Shown piece by piece: positions 11,590-24,276 of a DNA stretch of 64,000 nucleotides. Under the pieces are notes generated by a model, which saw only the letters and a program-made list of their open reading frames with translations, was not told the origin of the DNA and did no database searches. The number at the start of each line of letters is the position of its first letter. Positions within the stretch are counted from its first letter, which is position 1. The translations under genes were made by a program, and so were the position numbers. Origin of the DNA: Ostrinia nubilalis (taxonomy: Eukaryota > Arthropoda > Insecta > Lepidoptera > Crambidae); NCBI RefSeq assembly GCF_963855985.1, contig NC_087100.1, forward strand, positions 7,599,001 to 7,663,000. Direction: 5' to 3'.

Positions 11590-12606
11590 TGAGTTTTTTT
11601 TTTAATGTTACTTTTTAAATAAAGTGCTTACATCTGATTTTGTAATAGTTCTTTTTAAATTACGTAATTACGCTTTTTACGCCTAATTTGCTCCGCACGC
11701 TTTTGTACTAAGTGATGAACTGTATTTAAAATGAGGCAATGTGAAAGTAAGTATCCGGTATTTTATTTATGAGAATAGATCTTCTACCGGCCTCTAATAG
11801 TACTTAATCGATTTATTCGATTATGTATTAGATCATTATAGAACCTAATTAACGTTTTATTTTTTTGTTAACTACTTAGTCAATTAATTTATTCCATTAG
11901 GTATTTGATAATTAAAAAACCTAAATAAACGTTTTAATAAATAAGTAAGTAAAGAACCTTATTAATTTTATATAGGTTAAGAGTGCCAACCCTAACACTC
12001 AGTTGAAGTGTAGGTATTTAACTCGCCGAAAGGGCTAAGTTTCCGTACTGCTTTAGCTCATATATATACTGTGTATTTAGTATGGAAATGTCGTTTTAAG
12101 CCAGTGTTCGTCCCAGGTTTAACTTTTTTGCAATAAGGGTGATTCAGTTTAACTTTTTGCATTCGCATGATAGCTAGCTCTATAATAAGTAAGTATCTAT
12201 TAATAAGACAGCCAGTTGCAATAAAATCATCCTATTCCGAGGAGAAAATGAGATAAGTATACCGTATAACTGTGGACTAGCAGAATTAATATTAATTTAC
12301 TCGGAAACGGCACGAGAACGAGCCGAAACCGAATCAATACTCGTGCACGCCGGTTTATTATGAGGAGTATAATTTGTCGGAATCTGTGCCATCAAAAGAA
12401 TCAAATACTCCACTTTGACACTAAGGTAGTTATAATAATACTTTTTCAATAAACATATTAGATTCACACAAGAGGAGATATCATGGTTCTATAGAGTTTT
12501 CATATAATGGAAAATATAAATGTATAATCGAACGACTATTTAAAAAAATGCAAGGATTTAGATGCTTTGAACTAAATCAAAGACTTAAAATATCAATTTA
12601 TATGTA
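11590..12606. other. Non-coding AT-rich stretch
   Basis: No gene, palindrome or repeat boundary was recognised here. Confidence 0.5.
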
Positions 12607-12810
12607 ACTAGCTGACCCGGCGAACTTTGTTCCGCCTTAATGGCAATAAATAAGCAGACTTTTTTTTTATTTCGAACGGGATAAAAAGTATCCTATGTCC
12701 TTCTCCTGGCTCTAAACTACCTCCCTGACAATTTTCAGCTAAATCGGTTCAGCCGTTCTTGAGTTATAAGTGGAGTAACTAACACGACTTTCTTTTATAT
12801 ATATATAGAT
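12607..12810 (+). repeat. CTAGCTGACCCGGCGAAC short interspersed repeat, copy 2
   Basis: This is the full-length form of the family also found at 5629-5810 and 53823-54027. It is nearly identical to the copy at 53823 and ends in a TATATATATAGAT tract. Confidence 0.7.
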
Positions 12811-15580
12811 TGATCTTTTATGTTGTCTTTGCAAAGCTTGAAGCCTCAACCGAGTTATTTTACATATTCTTTTATGTTTCAATGACATAATATAAAACAT
12901 GAAACAATACGTTGATCAACAACCAGTTACATGGCGACCCAATTTTCTGCTCCGTGGAAACGAGAGTATACACGTATGTAGGTATCGTATGAGTGACAAA
13001 GCCGTATTTATTTATACGCGACCATTTTATTCGCAGACGTGAAAAAACAATATCTTAATTAAAACGAATACAATAACAGATATAGGTACACCTATATTTT
13101 TATTTACAGCTTAATCTTTACAATTTTTTAAAAGTATTATTCAAGTTCATAACATCTATGAAATTGTATATAGCTTCGAAATGGGCCCCAAACGTAAATT
13201 ATATTTGGAGTTTATAACAAAACTTGCAAATCAATGCTCGTGGTGCGCCGATGTTGCGCTCGGCGAGAAGCGGCGCGCAGTTCGTGCTGCGTGGGAAGAT
13301 TCTATTTATGGATACCAAAGTTACAAATAGGACCCACAGACCCCACTACTTATCAATTTCACTATTGATAAGTACCAGGGTATACACTAATCTTAAAGGC
13401 ATTATAATGTCTATTTTATTAATGTTCTTGAATATATTTTTAGCATAGAATCCGGCTGACCCAATAGTCAATCATTTAACCTTTTATGGCTTTAAGTGCC
13501 ATTCGATGTCGATCTATTATGAAACTATTTTTAAAGAGAAAACAACACGAAATTGCATTTGGGTTTAGCTCTGAAATAGGCACAGTTATTAATATTATCG
13601 TGAAAGTCAATTTTGAACTTATTTTCAAAGGTTTGTTTGTTTATGTGTATTAACAAAGTAGCTTACGATTTCGTAGCTAAGTTTTATTAAAACAAGCGTT
13701 AAATTGCTGTAGAATGTCTCTACATGTCAGCGAGAAGTTTCATTTGATGAGGGTTAAAATATCAATTACGGCGACGAGAGGCAACTGGGTCACGTGGATT
13801 GTGAGTTTATCCACTATAACGGCCGCTTAATATCATGATAATCTTGTTTGATGCCGATTTAAACACTATCGATGGTTCATAAATGATCAATATAGCCAAA
13901 GGCAATCCAGCTGACGGGACGACCATTTAATAAGTCACCTTTTTCTTTAACGAAGCCAATTTTAGGAAATACCTATTATCATTTTGGTAAAAGAAATGAT
14001 TCGCAATAACTATATCAAGTATGTAATTAAACCCATAGGTATAATTAATAAAGTTGATACCGACTTCTGTCACCAGAAAGTTTTAATGCGTGTTCTTGGC
14101 ACTTTTGGAGGTAGGTAAGTGAACTTGTATCGTTATTTTTAAGTATTTCCACTTTTAGTTTGTGGGGTGGTCCGGATAAGGCGGGTAGAGCCAGTTAGAG
14201 CACCTACAACAAGTTAAATATCTACGTTTAAAAAAAACATCTCTAATTTGAGTATTATCGTCCATCGATTTTCGGTTATCGACTACAAGTCGCGCCACGT
14301 ATTTTTACAAGTATTATTTGTGTATGTCACCTTGTCACGCACATCTTTTGGATAAAATAAGATAAAGTACCTATCATTCGTTTATATTTATATTTATATT
14401 AAAGTAAAACTTTAATCAAGCTGGCTAATCTTTATGAACCAGGCTTGTTGGTATTTTAAAATTCTAATCAGGAAAGGGGAAAAAGTTCTCCATCATAAAA
14501 TATTCTATTAATAAAGTTAAAAACAAAGAGTTGGAAATAAAATAAAATGATTTCGCTTATTTTAATGCTTTTTTGTCGAAGGCGCAGGTCTCACCTTACA
14601 TGAATTGCCGCTCAAAAAGAAAGAAATGCCCATGAAACATTTATTTAGCGAGCGTTCCGTTCATTTCGAGTCCTTTGTTTTCTCTCGGTGCCGAGGAACG
14701 AAGTGAAATTGGTTTTAAAAAGTTCTATAAAGCTCAGAGTAAACATTTTTGCTCGATGATTCATTTTAGTCGGATAAATTACAACGGCAACATTTCTATT
14801 TCTACAGCTTAACTTCAGCCATCTTTGCAAGTCTTTGCAGTGCTTACACGAAAGACTTTGTAATAGCTTCAATTTTCTTTTAACGTTTCTAAGACTAAGT
14901 TTAAGAATAAACAGTCTAAGTAAAGTCTAAATACAACTACAATTCTCAGACATTTTTTGTTCAGTTATTTTTGGTATCACGAATATTATTTGATTGCCAT
15001 TTGGACAATAATTAAACTGCACATATTTCGGAATGAGTTCATAGCTATTAAAAATAAACCATTTCCATCAGCTAAAGAAAAAAAAGCGTATACTTATCTG
15101 GAAGTGAATTTTGTGAAAGTTGAAAACCGTAGCTTTAATATGCGCGCTTTGATAAAGCTGCACCTTTATACAGCCACTGTGCTAATAGAGCCCGCAGCGG
15201 AGCAGCTTTTCACTGGACCAAGCACTCGATTTTCTCTTGCTCCACACCATTTCTCGTTTTCAAAGACTATATTCAGATATGTTGCGACAAAATTTGTATA
15301 TGCACAGGTCAGATGTTTCTATTTAGTTTTTTTAATACTTAATATGCGTGCGGTATTATTGGATCTAGAATATGCAAAATAGTCATGATTTTCATGTTAA
15401 AATCAATTGAAAAAAGATTTTTGTATAAGGTATCCCCATAGACTTAAATGAACATAAGGATGTCCCACAATTTCCCATAAAAATTTTCGTTAGCAAAATG
15501 ATGTAATGGTAAATGGTTCGTAAATCGATCGTATTTAAAGTTGACTAATACCAACTAAAACATTAAACTTATTCATTATA
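12811..15580. other. Non-coding stretch, no gene recognised
   Basis: It includes a 141-codon open frame at 14957-15382 that I do not recognise and do not annotate as a gene. There is also a 10-bp-arm inverted repeat (ACTTATCAAT...ATTGATAAGT) at about 13346-13373. Confidence 0.45.
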
Positions 15581-15584
15581 CTAG

Positions 15585-16060
15585 CGGCCGCCCGCGACTT
15601 CGTACGCGTGGATCCCGTTTTACCCCCTTCATCTATCTTACACGGTTTAGATTTTTTCATACAAATGTTTTTTCCGCTAACTCCCGTTCCCGTAGCAATT
15701 TTGCAATATCCTGTTGTAACTAAGCTTTAAGTTTACTAAGGTACCTGCATGCCAAATTTCAAGCGTCTAACTTAAGCGGTTTAGATTTTTCATAAAAAAG
15801 GATTTTCCCGCTAATTCCTGTTCCCGTGGGAATTCCTAAGTATACTATAACCTGCCCGGGAGTATGAAGAATAATTGTACCAAGTTTCGTTAAAGTCGAG
15901 TAGTTTTTGTTTCTATAAGGAACATACAGACAGACAGACAGACAAAAAATTTACTGATTGCATTTTTGGCATCAGTATCGATCACTCATCACCCCCTGAT
16001 AGTTACTTTGAAAATATATTTCATGTACAGAATTGACCTCTCTACAGATTTATTATAATT
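15585..16060 (+). repeat. Dispersed non-LTR-derived repeat with CAGA tract
   Basis: It opens with ACTAGCGGCCGCCCGCGAC. It holds two related internal blocks, each with 'GGTTTAGATTTTT' and 'TTCCCGTGGGAA/TTCCCGTAGCAA'-like text. It has a short CAGACAGACAGACA tract (about 15926-15946) and ends in an AT-rich tail. The design resembles the repeat at 40590-40853, with a different body. Confidence 0.55.
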
Positions 16061-18840
16061 TAAGTATAGACAATAAATAGACAGCGTTGTATAGCCGTAA
16101 CTCGTAGTATGAGTTGCTACGAAGCCTCGTAGTTCTCGTAGCAGGTGAAACGGCTACGAGCTATCGTTCCGTCCGACTACGACGCTGAACGTACGAGTGT
16201 GAAGGGGAGAATTCAAATGTACGTAAACGATGATATCGAGCTACTTCTATCTAAATTATGTATTTAATTTTGCAATTTGGATGGAAATTCCCCAAATCCC
16301 AACCATCAGATAGGATTTTTGTGTAATTCGAATTCTTAACGATCTCCATTACCAATAAACATCACTGTTATCGTTGAAAATCACCGTGAACGGGTCTAAT
16401 CTAAGCATCCGATCCAAATTGTTCGTAATTATTAAGCTGATACTCGCTTGATGTACGTTTCACTTCTCCCTATAATAATTCATATCGGGGGTTTTATTTT
16501 CATGCCGTTTATTGTTGTTAAATATTATTAGCGTTTTATTCCTGACGATTGCTCGTAATTACTCAGATTTATCGTGTAGTATTCAATGAAAGTCAACAAT
16601 TTGTTAATACGAACGGAATCTGCATAAATGTTATTCTCATTAAATGCATCTTTGTGTGATATTAAAGCAACTTGTACAAAGGAGTTGCCGCGAATATAGT
16701 TGCAGGTGAAGACAGACTTTTCCGCTTAGCGGAGCGTTAATTCATCAGCAAGAAGCCTCGCTGCCTCACTGGCTTGCGTATAAGGTGACGTCACACTCTG
16801 TGACGGATTCTTGTAAGAGGAAAATTATCCGTAGCTGTTTTCCCCTTACATGTAATATGATGAGACTTCGATAAAAAGCTCTACTCTATTCATGAAATGT
16901 CATGAGATGACCTTTCAGAGATAGAAACCTGTTCTGACCTTCGAAGAACGAACCTATATTTACTTTTGTGTGCTGTCAGGTCAATGTAAACAATCCAATG
17001 TTCTAAACAAGCTTTAATTTCTATAAATATCGTACTTAATACCACATCTACCATACCTTACACATGAGTATAGGTACTATACATATGTGGCAAGTCCAAC
17101 TCCCTACCTAACCAAAGCTATAGGCGTTAATATTCGACATTCGCAAATACCATTCCATACAACATAGTTAAGTAGGTACGAGCTTACCTCGAAATAGCAC
17201 AATGGATCAAATAATGCTTTGTGCTAAAATATTTTGGGGCTTGCTATTTTAAGCATAATAAAGAACGTTGGATATGGAATAACGGGAATAAATGTGTGTA
17301 GGTTTTCGTATAATACACATGTCTCAAATAATGTGATATTTTCGTTAATATTTTTGTAAAACTATGCTTCTATAAATAATGTCGTTCTGAGGGTGTAAAC
17401 TTATTTTATAGTTTAATGAAGCTAATCTAGAAAGAGCACACAATGGGCTCTGGCAAAGCTCTCGTGGCGCTATTAACTCGTCTGTTTGCGGCTGTACCGT
17501 GCAATGAGCATTGCTTTGATGGCAGTCGGGTAGCCTGGAAATCAATAGTGCGTACGACAAATTGGCAGGCCAGCTGATGTTATAGATCTGTGGGATATTC
17601 AGTCGTGTTAATGGAAGCCGAAACAGTGGTAATTAAAAATATCGTTAGCAATACATTGAGTTCTTTAAGTCAGATTTTAGACTTTTTAGGCCTAATGAGA
17701 TTAATAAATAAAGATGCAATTTATTCTTAGAATATGACTTTTTTTTAACCAAATTACAAATATAAGAAGGTACTATTTTACGTCAGATAAGAACCATTTC
17801 ATTGGACACTTTGAATTTGTAAAGAAGAGAAAATGAATGTTTTATGTAGCGCTAAAATTTCATTTGAGAGCGGCGTCAACCACAAGGAATTTTAATTACG
17901 ACGTAATAGCAATAAAATCATGGCAGCTCACCCCACGTCCAACCTCTTCATTGTGTCAACACACATTCCTTTCCTTTCGCTGGTTACAAACATAATAAAA
18001 TAACTAATATAAGAAAAAGAAGCAACAATTGAAAGCTCAGTGCTCGCTTTGATTTATAGCTAAGTCAGTAAAAATGAATTTAGTATTAATAGTCATGGAT
18101 CACCTCAAACTTGAATGGTAGCAGGTAGGTAAAATTCACTAATAATTCTCCGTATTCTTCTTTCTTAAAATTTTGAAAATAATTTCAATTTTTTTTTTGT
18201 ACTTTTGGGGAGCAAGGGTTACCATGACAATTAAAAGTTACTAGAACTTTCTTCAATGACCTTACAATCTGCTAACTAATAGTGCGTTGGTTTCGGTTTC
18301 GTTGGTTGGTTTGTGTTGGTTTCGAATGGTAGCAGTTCTACGCAAATAAGTATCTTCAATTCAGAAAGACTCTACCTACATCTAAATATTAAATTCGTAA
18401 GAAACGTTTTTGAAACGAATCTAAAATTTCTTTCCTCGTTGGCAATCTCTTTGTGCCTGTTGGGTCTCAAAAGGTTTAAAAAGCTTTTCGTGTTGTCTCC
18501 ATTTAGACGTTTGTACATCTTTATTTTTGACTTGAGTGGTCTTCAGGGTCTACCTGTGAAAGTGTTTTAATGTGTCTGCAGGTATATACTATTAAATACA
18601 AACAAATGTAGCTACCCAAATAACGTAGAAAGGATTCTAAAGTTGTAAAGTGCGCGTCGATTTAAATTACTTTACGGGAAGAAACATTTACAACTTCAGT
18701 TATATTTGAGATATACCTAAGTACCTACTACTAATTGGTATTCCTTTTTAACATTGCTTGCAATAACTAGGTAATACTTAATAACATAGCTATAACTTAC
18801 ACAGTAATAGACCACACGGGCTCTATTAAAGAGGACTTAC
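16061..18840. other. Probably intronic or intergenic, no gene recognised
   Basis: If the minus-strand exon at 18841-19061 is real, this sequence is part of its downstream intron. At 16085-16200 the pentamer CGTAG/CTACG recurs about eight times. A TTGGTTTCG-rich microsatellite-like patch lies at about 18280-18325. No coding sequence was found. Confidence 0.45.
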
Positions 18841-19061
18841 CTTTTTCATGAAGGACATAACATTTGTAGGCAGCATGGTGGCGCTTTGTCTGTGTCCGCT
18901 GCACTTGCACTCACATCACTGCACCGCACACTACCGCTCTCCGCCGCGGATCAGTCCGGAATCAACACGCTGCCTCCGAAACACGACATTTGCACAATAA
19001 ACTAGCACTTATGTTTTTGAAACCGCGACTGCACTGATTTTACACACGCGCCGTTACGGAC
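18841..19061 (-). CDS. Candidate host exon: 5' UTR plus first 12 codons of an unidentified gene
   Basis: On the minus strand a pyrimidine-rich tract ending TTGTTTCAG precedes base 19061, and a strong donor (AAG|GTAAGT) follows base 18841. That defines a 221-nt exon. The coding part starts at 18876 in an ideal context (GCCACCATG) and runs 36 nt to the donor in phase 0 (MLPTNVMSFMKK). I do not recognise the protein. The upstream 185 nt would be 5' UTR; it is GC-rich and contains a 12-codon upstream ORF (18989 to 18951) and an ATG-TGA start-stop (18916-18911). The rest of the gene must lie below 18841, possibly beyond the window, behind a large intron. A first exon may lie just upstream at about 19170-19230. 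The two splice signals plus the start context make chance unlikely, but no transcript evidence is available. Confidence 0.55.
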
Positions 19062-19765
19062 CTGAAACAAACGAAAAACATTGATTAAGTTGTATAATTA
19101 AGACATCGCGATTGAGCTTGGAGGCAAAGGCTAAAAATAGCTGTATGTCGTGTAGACTAAAGTACGTGGTACCTCAAAGCCGACCGCCCCGGAGCACCGC
19201 CGAGACCGAATGAACGGGCGAGGACGATATAAGTGTTCAACAGGTCCCAGTTTGTTCATAGAGCTTCGTCTTCTGTAGATCACTTACCTATCTGCCTACT
19301 CCTAATTACATTTTGTGGAGCGTAGAGGGTTGAAAGGATGCGTAATTGTAGCTTATGAGGTGCCATTGCACAAAGATTAAAGAAGCTAGGACGTGACCTC
19401 ATTTTTAATAGAGGTTGTGATGTTATTCGAGATATTTAATAAAGTGAAGGAGATACGAGACTAAACCACAAAAGAGATTACTGGGCCTATACTCGTAGTA
19501 AATGCCTATCCTCCTAAAGGTGCATGCATATGGGGGTTGTTGTTTTTGTATAATTATGTAAGGTAAGATATGAATAAAGCCTATAATGTATACGTTTGGA
19601 ATATATTTTGATTCTGAATAAATCTGCCGCCCCTTAAAATTTGCCGCTCTAGGCTTCAGCCTACTCAGCCTGCTGGTAAATCCACTGTAAACAGATTTCA
19701 AAGTGTACAATATTTATCTTAATTGATATGTCGGCATAGATTTTGAGTTCTGGAGGAATGATATC
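19062..19765. other. Non-coding; possible promoter region of the minus-strand gene
   Basis: A GC-rich island at about 19165-19235 contains a TATATCG/CGATATA core near 19226-19232. It could hold the transcription start and a non-coding first exon upstream of 19061. The donor site was not resolved. 19270-19765 is AT-rich with nothing recognised. Confidence 0.3.
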
Positions 19766-19767
19766 TA

Positions 19768-20040
19768 GTCAAAAGTCTTTGAACAGTGTGTGTTGCCAGT
19801 GATGGTATACGGATCTGAGACGTTGTCGCTTACTATGGGCCTCATAAGAAGGCTCAAGGTCACCCAAAGAGCGATGGCGCGTGCTATGCTCGGAGTTTCC
19901 CTGCGTGATCGAATCAGAAATGAGGAGATCCGTAGAAGAACCAGAGTGACTGACATAGCCCGCAGAATCGCTAAAATCAAGTGGCCTTTGTCCAGCAGTG
20001 GACGTCTTTCGGCTGAAACATACGAACGAACGATACGTAC
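19768..20040 (+). pseudogene. RTE-clade LINE fragment: reverse-transcriptase polyprotein C-terminus, internally deleted
   Basis: The frame reads KVFEQCVLPVMVYGSETLSL, then LKVTQRAMARAMLGVSLRDR and IRNEEIRRRTRVTDIARRI. This is the well-known C-terminal part of RTE-type endonuclease/reverse transcriptases of Lepidoptera. After KIKW it jumps directly to the final codons and 3' UTR motif (CCAGCAGTGGACGTCTTTCGG, encoding what is normally the Q-Q-W-T end in another frame), so the usual Trp/Gly-rich linker is deleted. It ends in a degenerate GAACGAAC tail, normal for this clade. It is 5' truncated and dead. Confidence 0.75.
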
Positions 20041-20320
20041 AGTTGTCACAAAAAATACCCTATGTATTAAAATGAGTGAACATGTATTTTACAAGTCATA
20101 CAAATGCCCTTCAAAATTCGTACCACGGTCGACGGTCTGTACCTACATTACTTGTCATCGAGAGAGCTAAGGCTATAAAATAGACATTTACACTTTTTAT
20201 GTTGGTGCTGTAACTGTAGTAAGACGCTACTAACGTACTACTATTACTTACCACAAAGTGTGTGGCACTAAGCCACTGTTAGTTCTACCACCTATACATA
20301 GGTACTACTAAGTGAATTTT

Positions 20321-20382
20321 GCGGTCTAGTATTTTGCGATTCAGACAAAACCTACGGGTGCAGGTTTGAATCCTTTGACCGC
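20321..20382 (+). pseudogene. tRNA-like relic (SINE head or degenerate tRNA)
   Basis: The ends GCGGTC and GACCGC can pair as an acceptor stem. A B-box-like GGTTTGAATCC lies at the T-loop position. The length (62 nt) is short and no good D arm is visible, so this is a degenerate tRNA or tRNA-derived SINE head rather than a functional tRNA. Confidence 0.35.
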
Positions 20383-20587
20383 AATGAGCAAATGCAAAAG
20401 TTAATTATTGGAAATAGTTTAACAACATATATTACTTATTTAAATAATAAATAATTAAAAACCCAACTAAAAACGTTAACAGTTTCACGAGTAACAATAA
20501 AGTTTTATTTTTTTAAATAAAACTATTAAACGCAGCTACCTATTTTATCATTTTTAACTTACATTCATATTCCTACTTTATAAACTA

Positions 20588-21106
20588 CACTCAACATCAA
20601 ATAAACCGCACCTTCCGCGACGCGAACTTTAAAGATTTTCTTCTGACACAATTATGGTACCCCAATAATATTGGTGTTATTTGAAAGACCAATAAATATC
20701 CTTAAAGAAAAATACATTTCATTTCTAAATAAATGATTAACATATACCATAAATGTGACTTGAAAATAGACCTCACTTTAGGCTCACCTCTGGGATCAAT
20801 TAGACCAATTTTAATGGTTATAAAACCAAATAAAGATCTCACGTGTCCTCTTTAACAGATGGATAGCGATTAATCCCAACTTAACAGTTTTATAGTCATA
20901 AAAAATGGCTATAGCGTAACTACCTATTTTTTGAAGAAGTGACTCTGGATCCTTGTAAACACACATTTTTGGGGTAAAAACCTTTCCTTTAATGAAATGA
21001 AGTTTAGAACTAGGCTTTCAAATGGTACCAATGTTGGTGGGAAGTGGGGATGCATACGTTTGATAAGTGCTTGTCGCGGGAGGTGCGATTTATTTGATGC
21101 CGAGTG
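20588..21106. mobile_element. Intact copy of the palindromic TA-flanked MITE (519 bp)
   Basis: The ends CACTCAACATCAAATAAA and TTTATTTGATGCCGAGTG are inverted repeats flanked by TA at 20586-20587 and 21107-21108. The interior matches the broken copy at 4835-6494 in reverse orientation, and it lacks the hAT insertion. It therefore serves as the empty site for that insertion. It is non-coding. Confidence 0.85.
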
Positions 21107-21108
21107 TA

Positions 21109-21786
21109 TGTTAAAACTTTTAACCTACTAGTATTATTAACTTAAGTAAGTTCTGAATAGAAGTTATAAATAAACTAAACGATAGCTTGCGACTTGCAAC
21201 TGGATTTCCAGCACTGCTGTGACAGTTCGCAACTCTGATAAAATTCCAATCTGCTCTATTATGTAAAGCTTAGTATAAGCTTCCGCAAACGGTGCAAATT
21301 GAAAATTCATAGAACAAGTTGGAGGAAGGTTAGCTTCAGCTAACCTATGCTATAATAAACTGTTGGGTTTCTGTGGCACGTAAAGTATGTCGCCCGAAAT
21401 GAGCCGGCCCGCCTGCCGCTACCTGGGAAGATTGCATCGCCGGATAAATCGATGATCGCTATCTCCAGTCGCCAATCCTCCTAGATTTAGATGACATTTT
21501 AATAAAATACACCCTATTACGGAACGGTAGCATTTACATAATACGTTTTCATTACAGATTATTAAGAAAAAAACTGGTTTTTAGTAGATTTCAGCATTTT
21601 TTTTAGAAAATTAAATTTTATGAGACGATTTTTTGGTGGTTGGTTTTATTATAAAATATGTCATTGTAGTAAATAAATACAAAAAATTTAATAAATGATC
21701 TCTTCTTGATAAATGCGGTACCTAGGTATAGTTGTTTGAAAGAAGCAGGTAGGTACGTACTTAAAATGTCTGCAACGGGTTAAAAA
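21109..21786. other. Non-coding stretch between two elements
   Basis: AT-rich sequence; no ORF, splice site or repeat recognised. Confidence 0.5.
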
Positions 21787-22637
21787 TACAGTGTGAGTCA
21801 CGTTAAAGTGTACATATGAAAATAGATGAAACTATACCTATTTTTATCGACAAAAAAGTGGTCAAAAATTTTTTGAGATTTTTTTTTTAATTTTTTATAC
21901 AATTTTTTTTCTTCCAATTACTTATTGTAAAGAAAACGTAATAACTTTTAAACTAAGCGGTATATCCTAATAAAATAAAAACAGTAATAATGCTAAATAA
22001 CAGGCGATATTAAAAAAATACATAAAATACACAAAAAAGGCCAACAAATAATAAAAAATGATACTTTTTGAAAAAAATCTGCTTTTAAATTCGTGTTTTT
22101 TTGGTTATTTGATAAATTTCTCCAAAAAATGCCCCTATAACAGGTGGTTTTTATTACTTTGTATTATTCTCTATCGTATTATCTTTGTAAAACCAAAAAT
22201 CGCATGTCTCTATCCCTATCACAACATTTGCTATGAGCGTTTGAACAAAGGCCTGCCACAACATTATTCTCCGCTGCAGGTAGAGAAAATTAAAATTTTA
22301 ACTAAAATGCTTATTTTACTTCGAAATCTTTTGTTTTTATTTGAAATGTAACTTGTCTTTATCTAAATTACGAATCTAGAGCCATTTTCAGTTTCGTTGT
22401 TAACGAAGCGTTGAATAGCGCGCCCGGAGAGGCTTAGTTCAAACCTCAGATCATAGAAGGGAATAGATGTGAAACGGGGGCGTGGCGCGTGTCTCCGCGA
22501 TATGCCCAGAAACGAACATCGCCCGCGACGCCAGGTTAGTCGCGATTCAGTCGTACTGAGGAAATGTTCTCCGATATTGTTGGATAATGCGTCGTAACGT
22601 GCAATAACTTAAGTGAAACGAAGAACTACAGGAACAA

Positions 22638-22656
22638 TGAAGTCATTTACCACATG
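22638..22656 (+). CDS. Candidate 6-codon first coding exon inside the long-TIR element
   Basis: An ATG in good insect context (AACAATG) is followed by five further codons (MKSFTT) and a strong donor (ACAT|GTAAGTA). An initiator-like TTCAGTC lies 90 nt upstream (about 22545). It could be the leftover first exon of this element's own transposase or of a captured host gene. No second exon was found. A sequence this short can arise by chance. Confidence 0.25.
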
Positions 22657-23601
22657 TAAGTATTGCAAATCCATTGGTATTTTGCTTATAAATAAAAAAA
22701 ACTAAACATTTTTACGAACGAATTCAGTGCCGTGACATTTACTGCGATATCGAAATTAGTGGTGATAAAAATTCAAACACGTTGTACATTGACGATTTAG
22801 TTAGCAACCACTTTATGTCATGCGTAACTACTGCGCAATGTATTTTATTTCTTCCGATATCCACTGACGCGTGAAAATACACAGTACGGCCGCATGTGCC
22901 GGTCGTAACATAGTGCAGGGCTCGTGTTCTAATACGGTTTCCTATTATCGATAAATAGAAGTAAATTATTATTTTCTATTTTCTAATTTTGAATGAAAAA
23001 ATCATGAGTTGCTTGCGATTTTTAAGTTTTTACAAAAACAATAACAATAGTAGAAGGGATTAGTAACTGTCAACTATGTAATTACTATAAGAGCTAGTTG
23101 AAAGCCTAATATAGGCATTATTTTTGATAAACATAGGCGGTACGAATTTCGCCATAATTAAAAAGTTAATGCGCGATAGTAGTTAATAATAATTACAGTG
23201 ATCCTGTTATTATTATTAAAGTAAATAATAATATATTACCAATATTGTAAATACTGGTAAAAATCGCAAGTACCTACTTAACCCATGACTTTTCATACAA
23301 ACTTTGTCAGTCTATAACTTCTATACTCCATCGATAACGACATTGAGCTTTGGTTGGGGTAAATTAATATAAGGTAACTTCATTTAGTCCCAATAATTGA
23401 TTCTGAGTTTTTCGTCCATACAAAATGGAACTGACTCCTTTATGCAAAAATCGTTAAAGAACATAATAATAACGTATAATAATAAAAAGGTTTTCATACA
23501 AGCATTTTTTAAACCAATTTCGAGCCTTGCCCCCAGGATTTAAAGTATCGATATCTTATCGACTCCATTTTATCTTTCTTCTCTCTAATTGCTTTTTTCA
23601 A

Positions 23602-23712
23602 AGTGTGCGTCACGTCACGCGGCCATTGATTGGCCATAAGGCACGCCTTCTGGCCAATCACAGCACTTTTAAGCCGGTTGCACATGTTGTCGTAGACTCT
23701 CAGTCGCTTTGT
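23602..23712 (+). promoter_or_regulatory. Putative Pol II promoter with two CCAAT boxes
   Basis: ATTGG and CCAAT cores occur in opposite orientation (GATTGGCCAT at about 23627, GGCCAATCAC at about 23652). They are followed by a TTTTAAG TATA-like element (about 23669) and an arthropod-type initiator CTCAGTCG (A at about 23702), spaced about 30 nt apart. A GTCACGTCACG block precedes them. The arrangement is right for a core promoter firing toward the right arm of the element. Function is inferred only. Confidence 0.3.
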
Positions 23713-24276
23713 TTTTACACAGTTAAATGTGTGTGTGGGAGCTGTGGTGGGGGAAATGTGGGGACACTGGTTCTCGTTGTAGTTACGCGCGACTTCATAT
23801 CTATTCTCTTTCTATGATCTGAGGTTCAAACGATCATTGCAAATGTTGTGATAGGGATAGAGACATGCAATTTTTGGTTTTACGAAGGTAATACGATAGA
23901 GAATAATACAAAGTAGTAAAAACCACCGGTTATAGGGGCATTTTTTGGAGAAATTTATCAAATAACCAAAAAAACACGAATTTAAAAGCAGTTTTTTTTT
24001 TCAAAAAGTATCTTTTTTTATTATTTGTTGGCCTTTTTTGTGTATTTTATTAGTATCGCCTGTTATTTAGCATTATTACTGTTTTTATTTTATCAGGATA
24101 TACCGCTTAGTTTAAAAGTTATTACGTTTTCTTTACAATAAGTTAATTGGAAGAAAAAAAATTCTATAAAAAATTAAAAAAAAAATCTCAAAATTTTTTG
24201 ACCTCTTTTTTGTCGATAAAAATAGGTCTAGTTTCATCTATTTTCATATGTACACTTTAACGTGACTCACACTGTA

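Larger units (their letters stand above)
21789..24274. mobile_element. 2.5-kb element with ~450-bp terminal inverted repeats
   Basis: The left end CAGTGTGAGTCACGTTAAAG is mirrored at 24274, with TA on both outer sides (21787-21788, 24275-24276). The inverted arms run about 21789-22245 and 23823-24274, with a small indel-level divergence. The similarity resumes at 22438-22475 against 23780-23830, so the left arm carries an extra segment of about 190 bp. The middle (about 22480-23770) is unrelated to the arms and encodes no transposase. The TA flanks suit Tc1/mariner-type mobilisation. It is either a fold-back type element or a transposon that has lost its gene or captured host DNA. Confidence 0.75.

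Noticed and set aside
14957..15382. 141-codon plus-strand frame
   Set aside because: No recognisable domain, no promoter or splice support, and composition like the AT-rich background.
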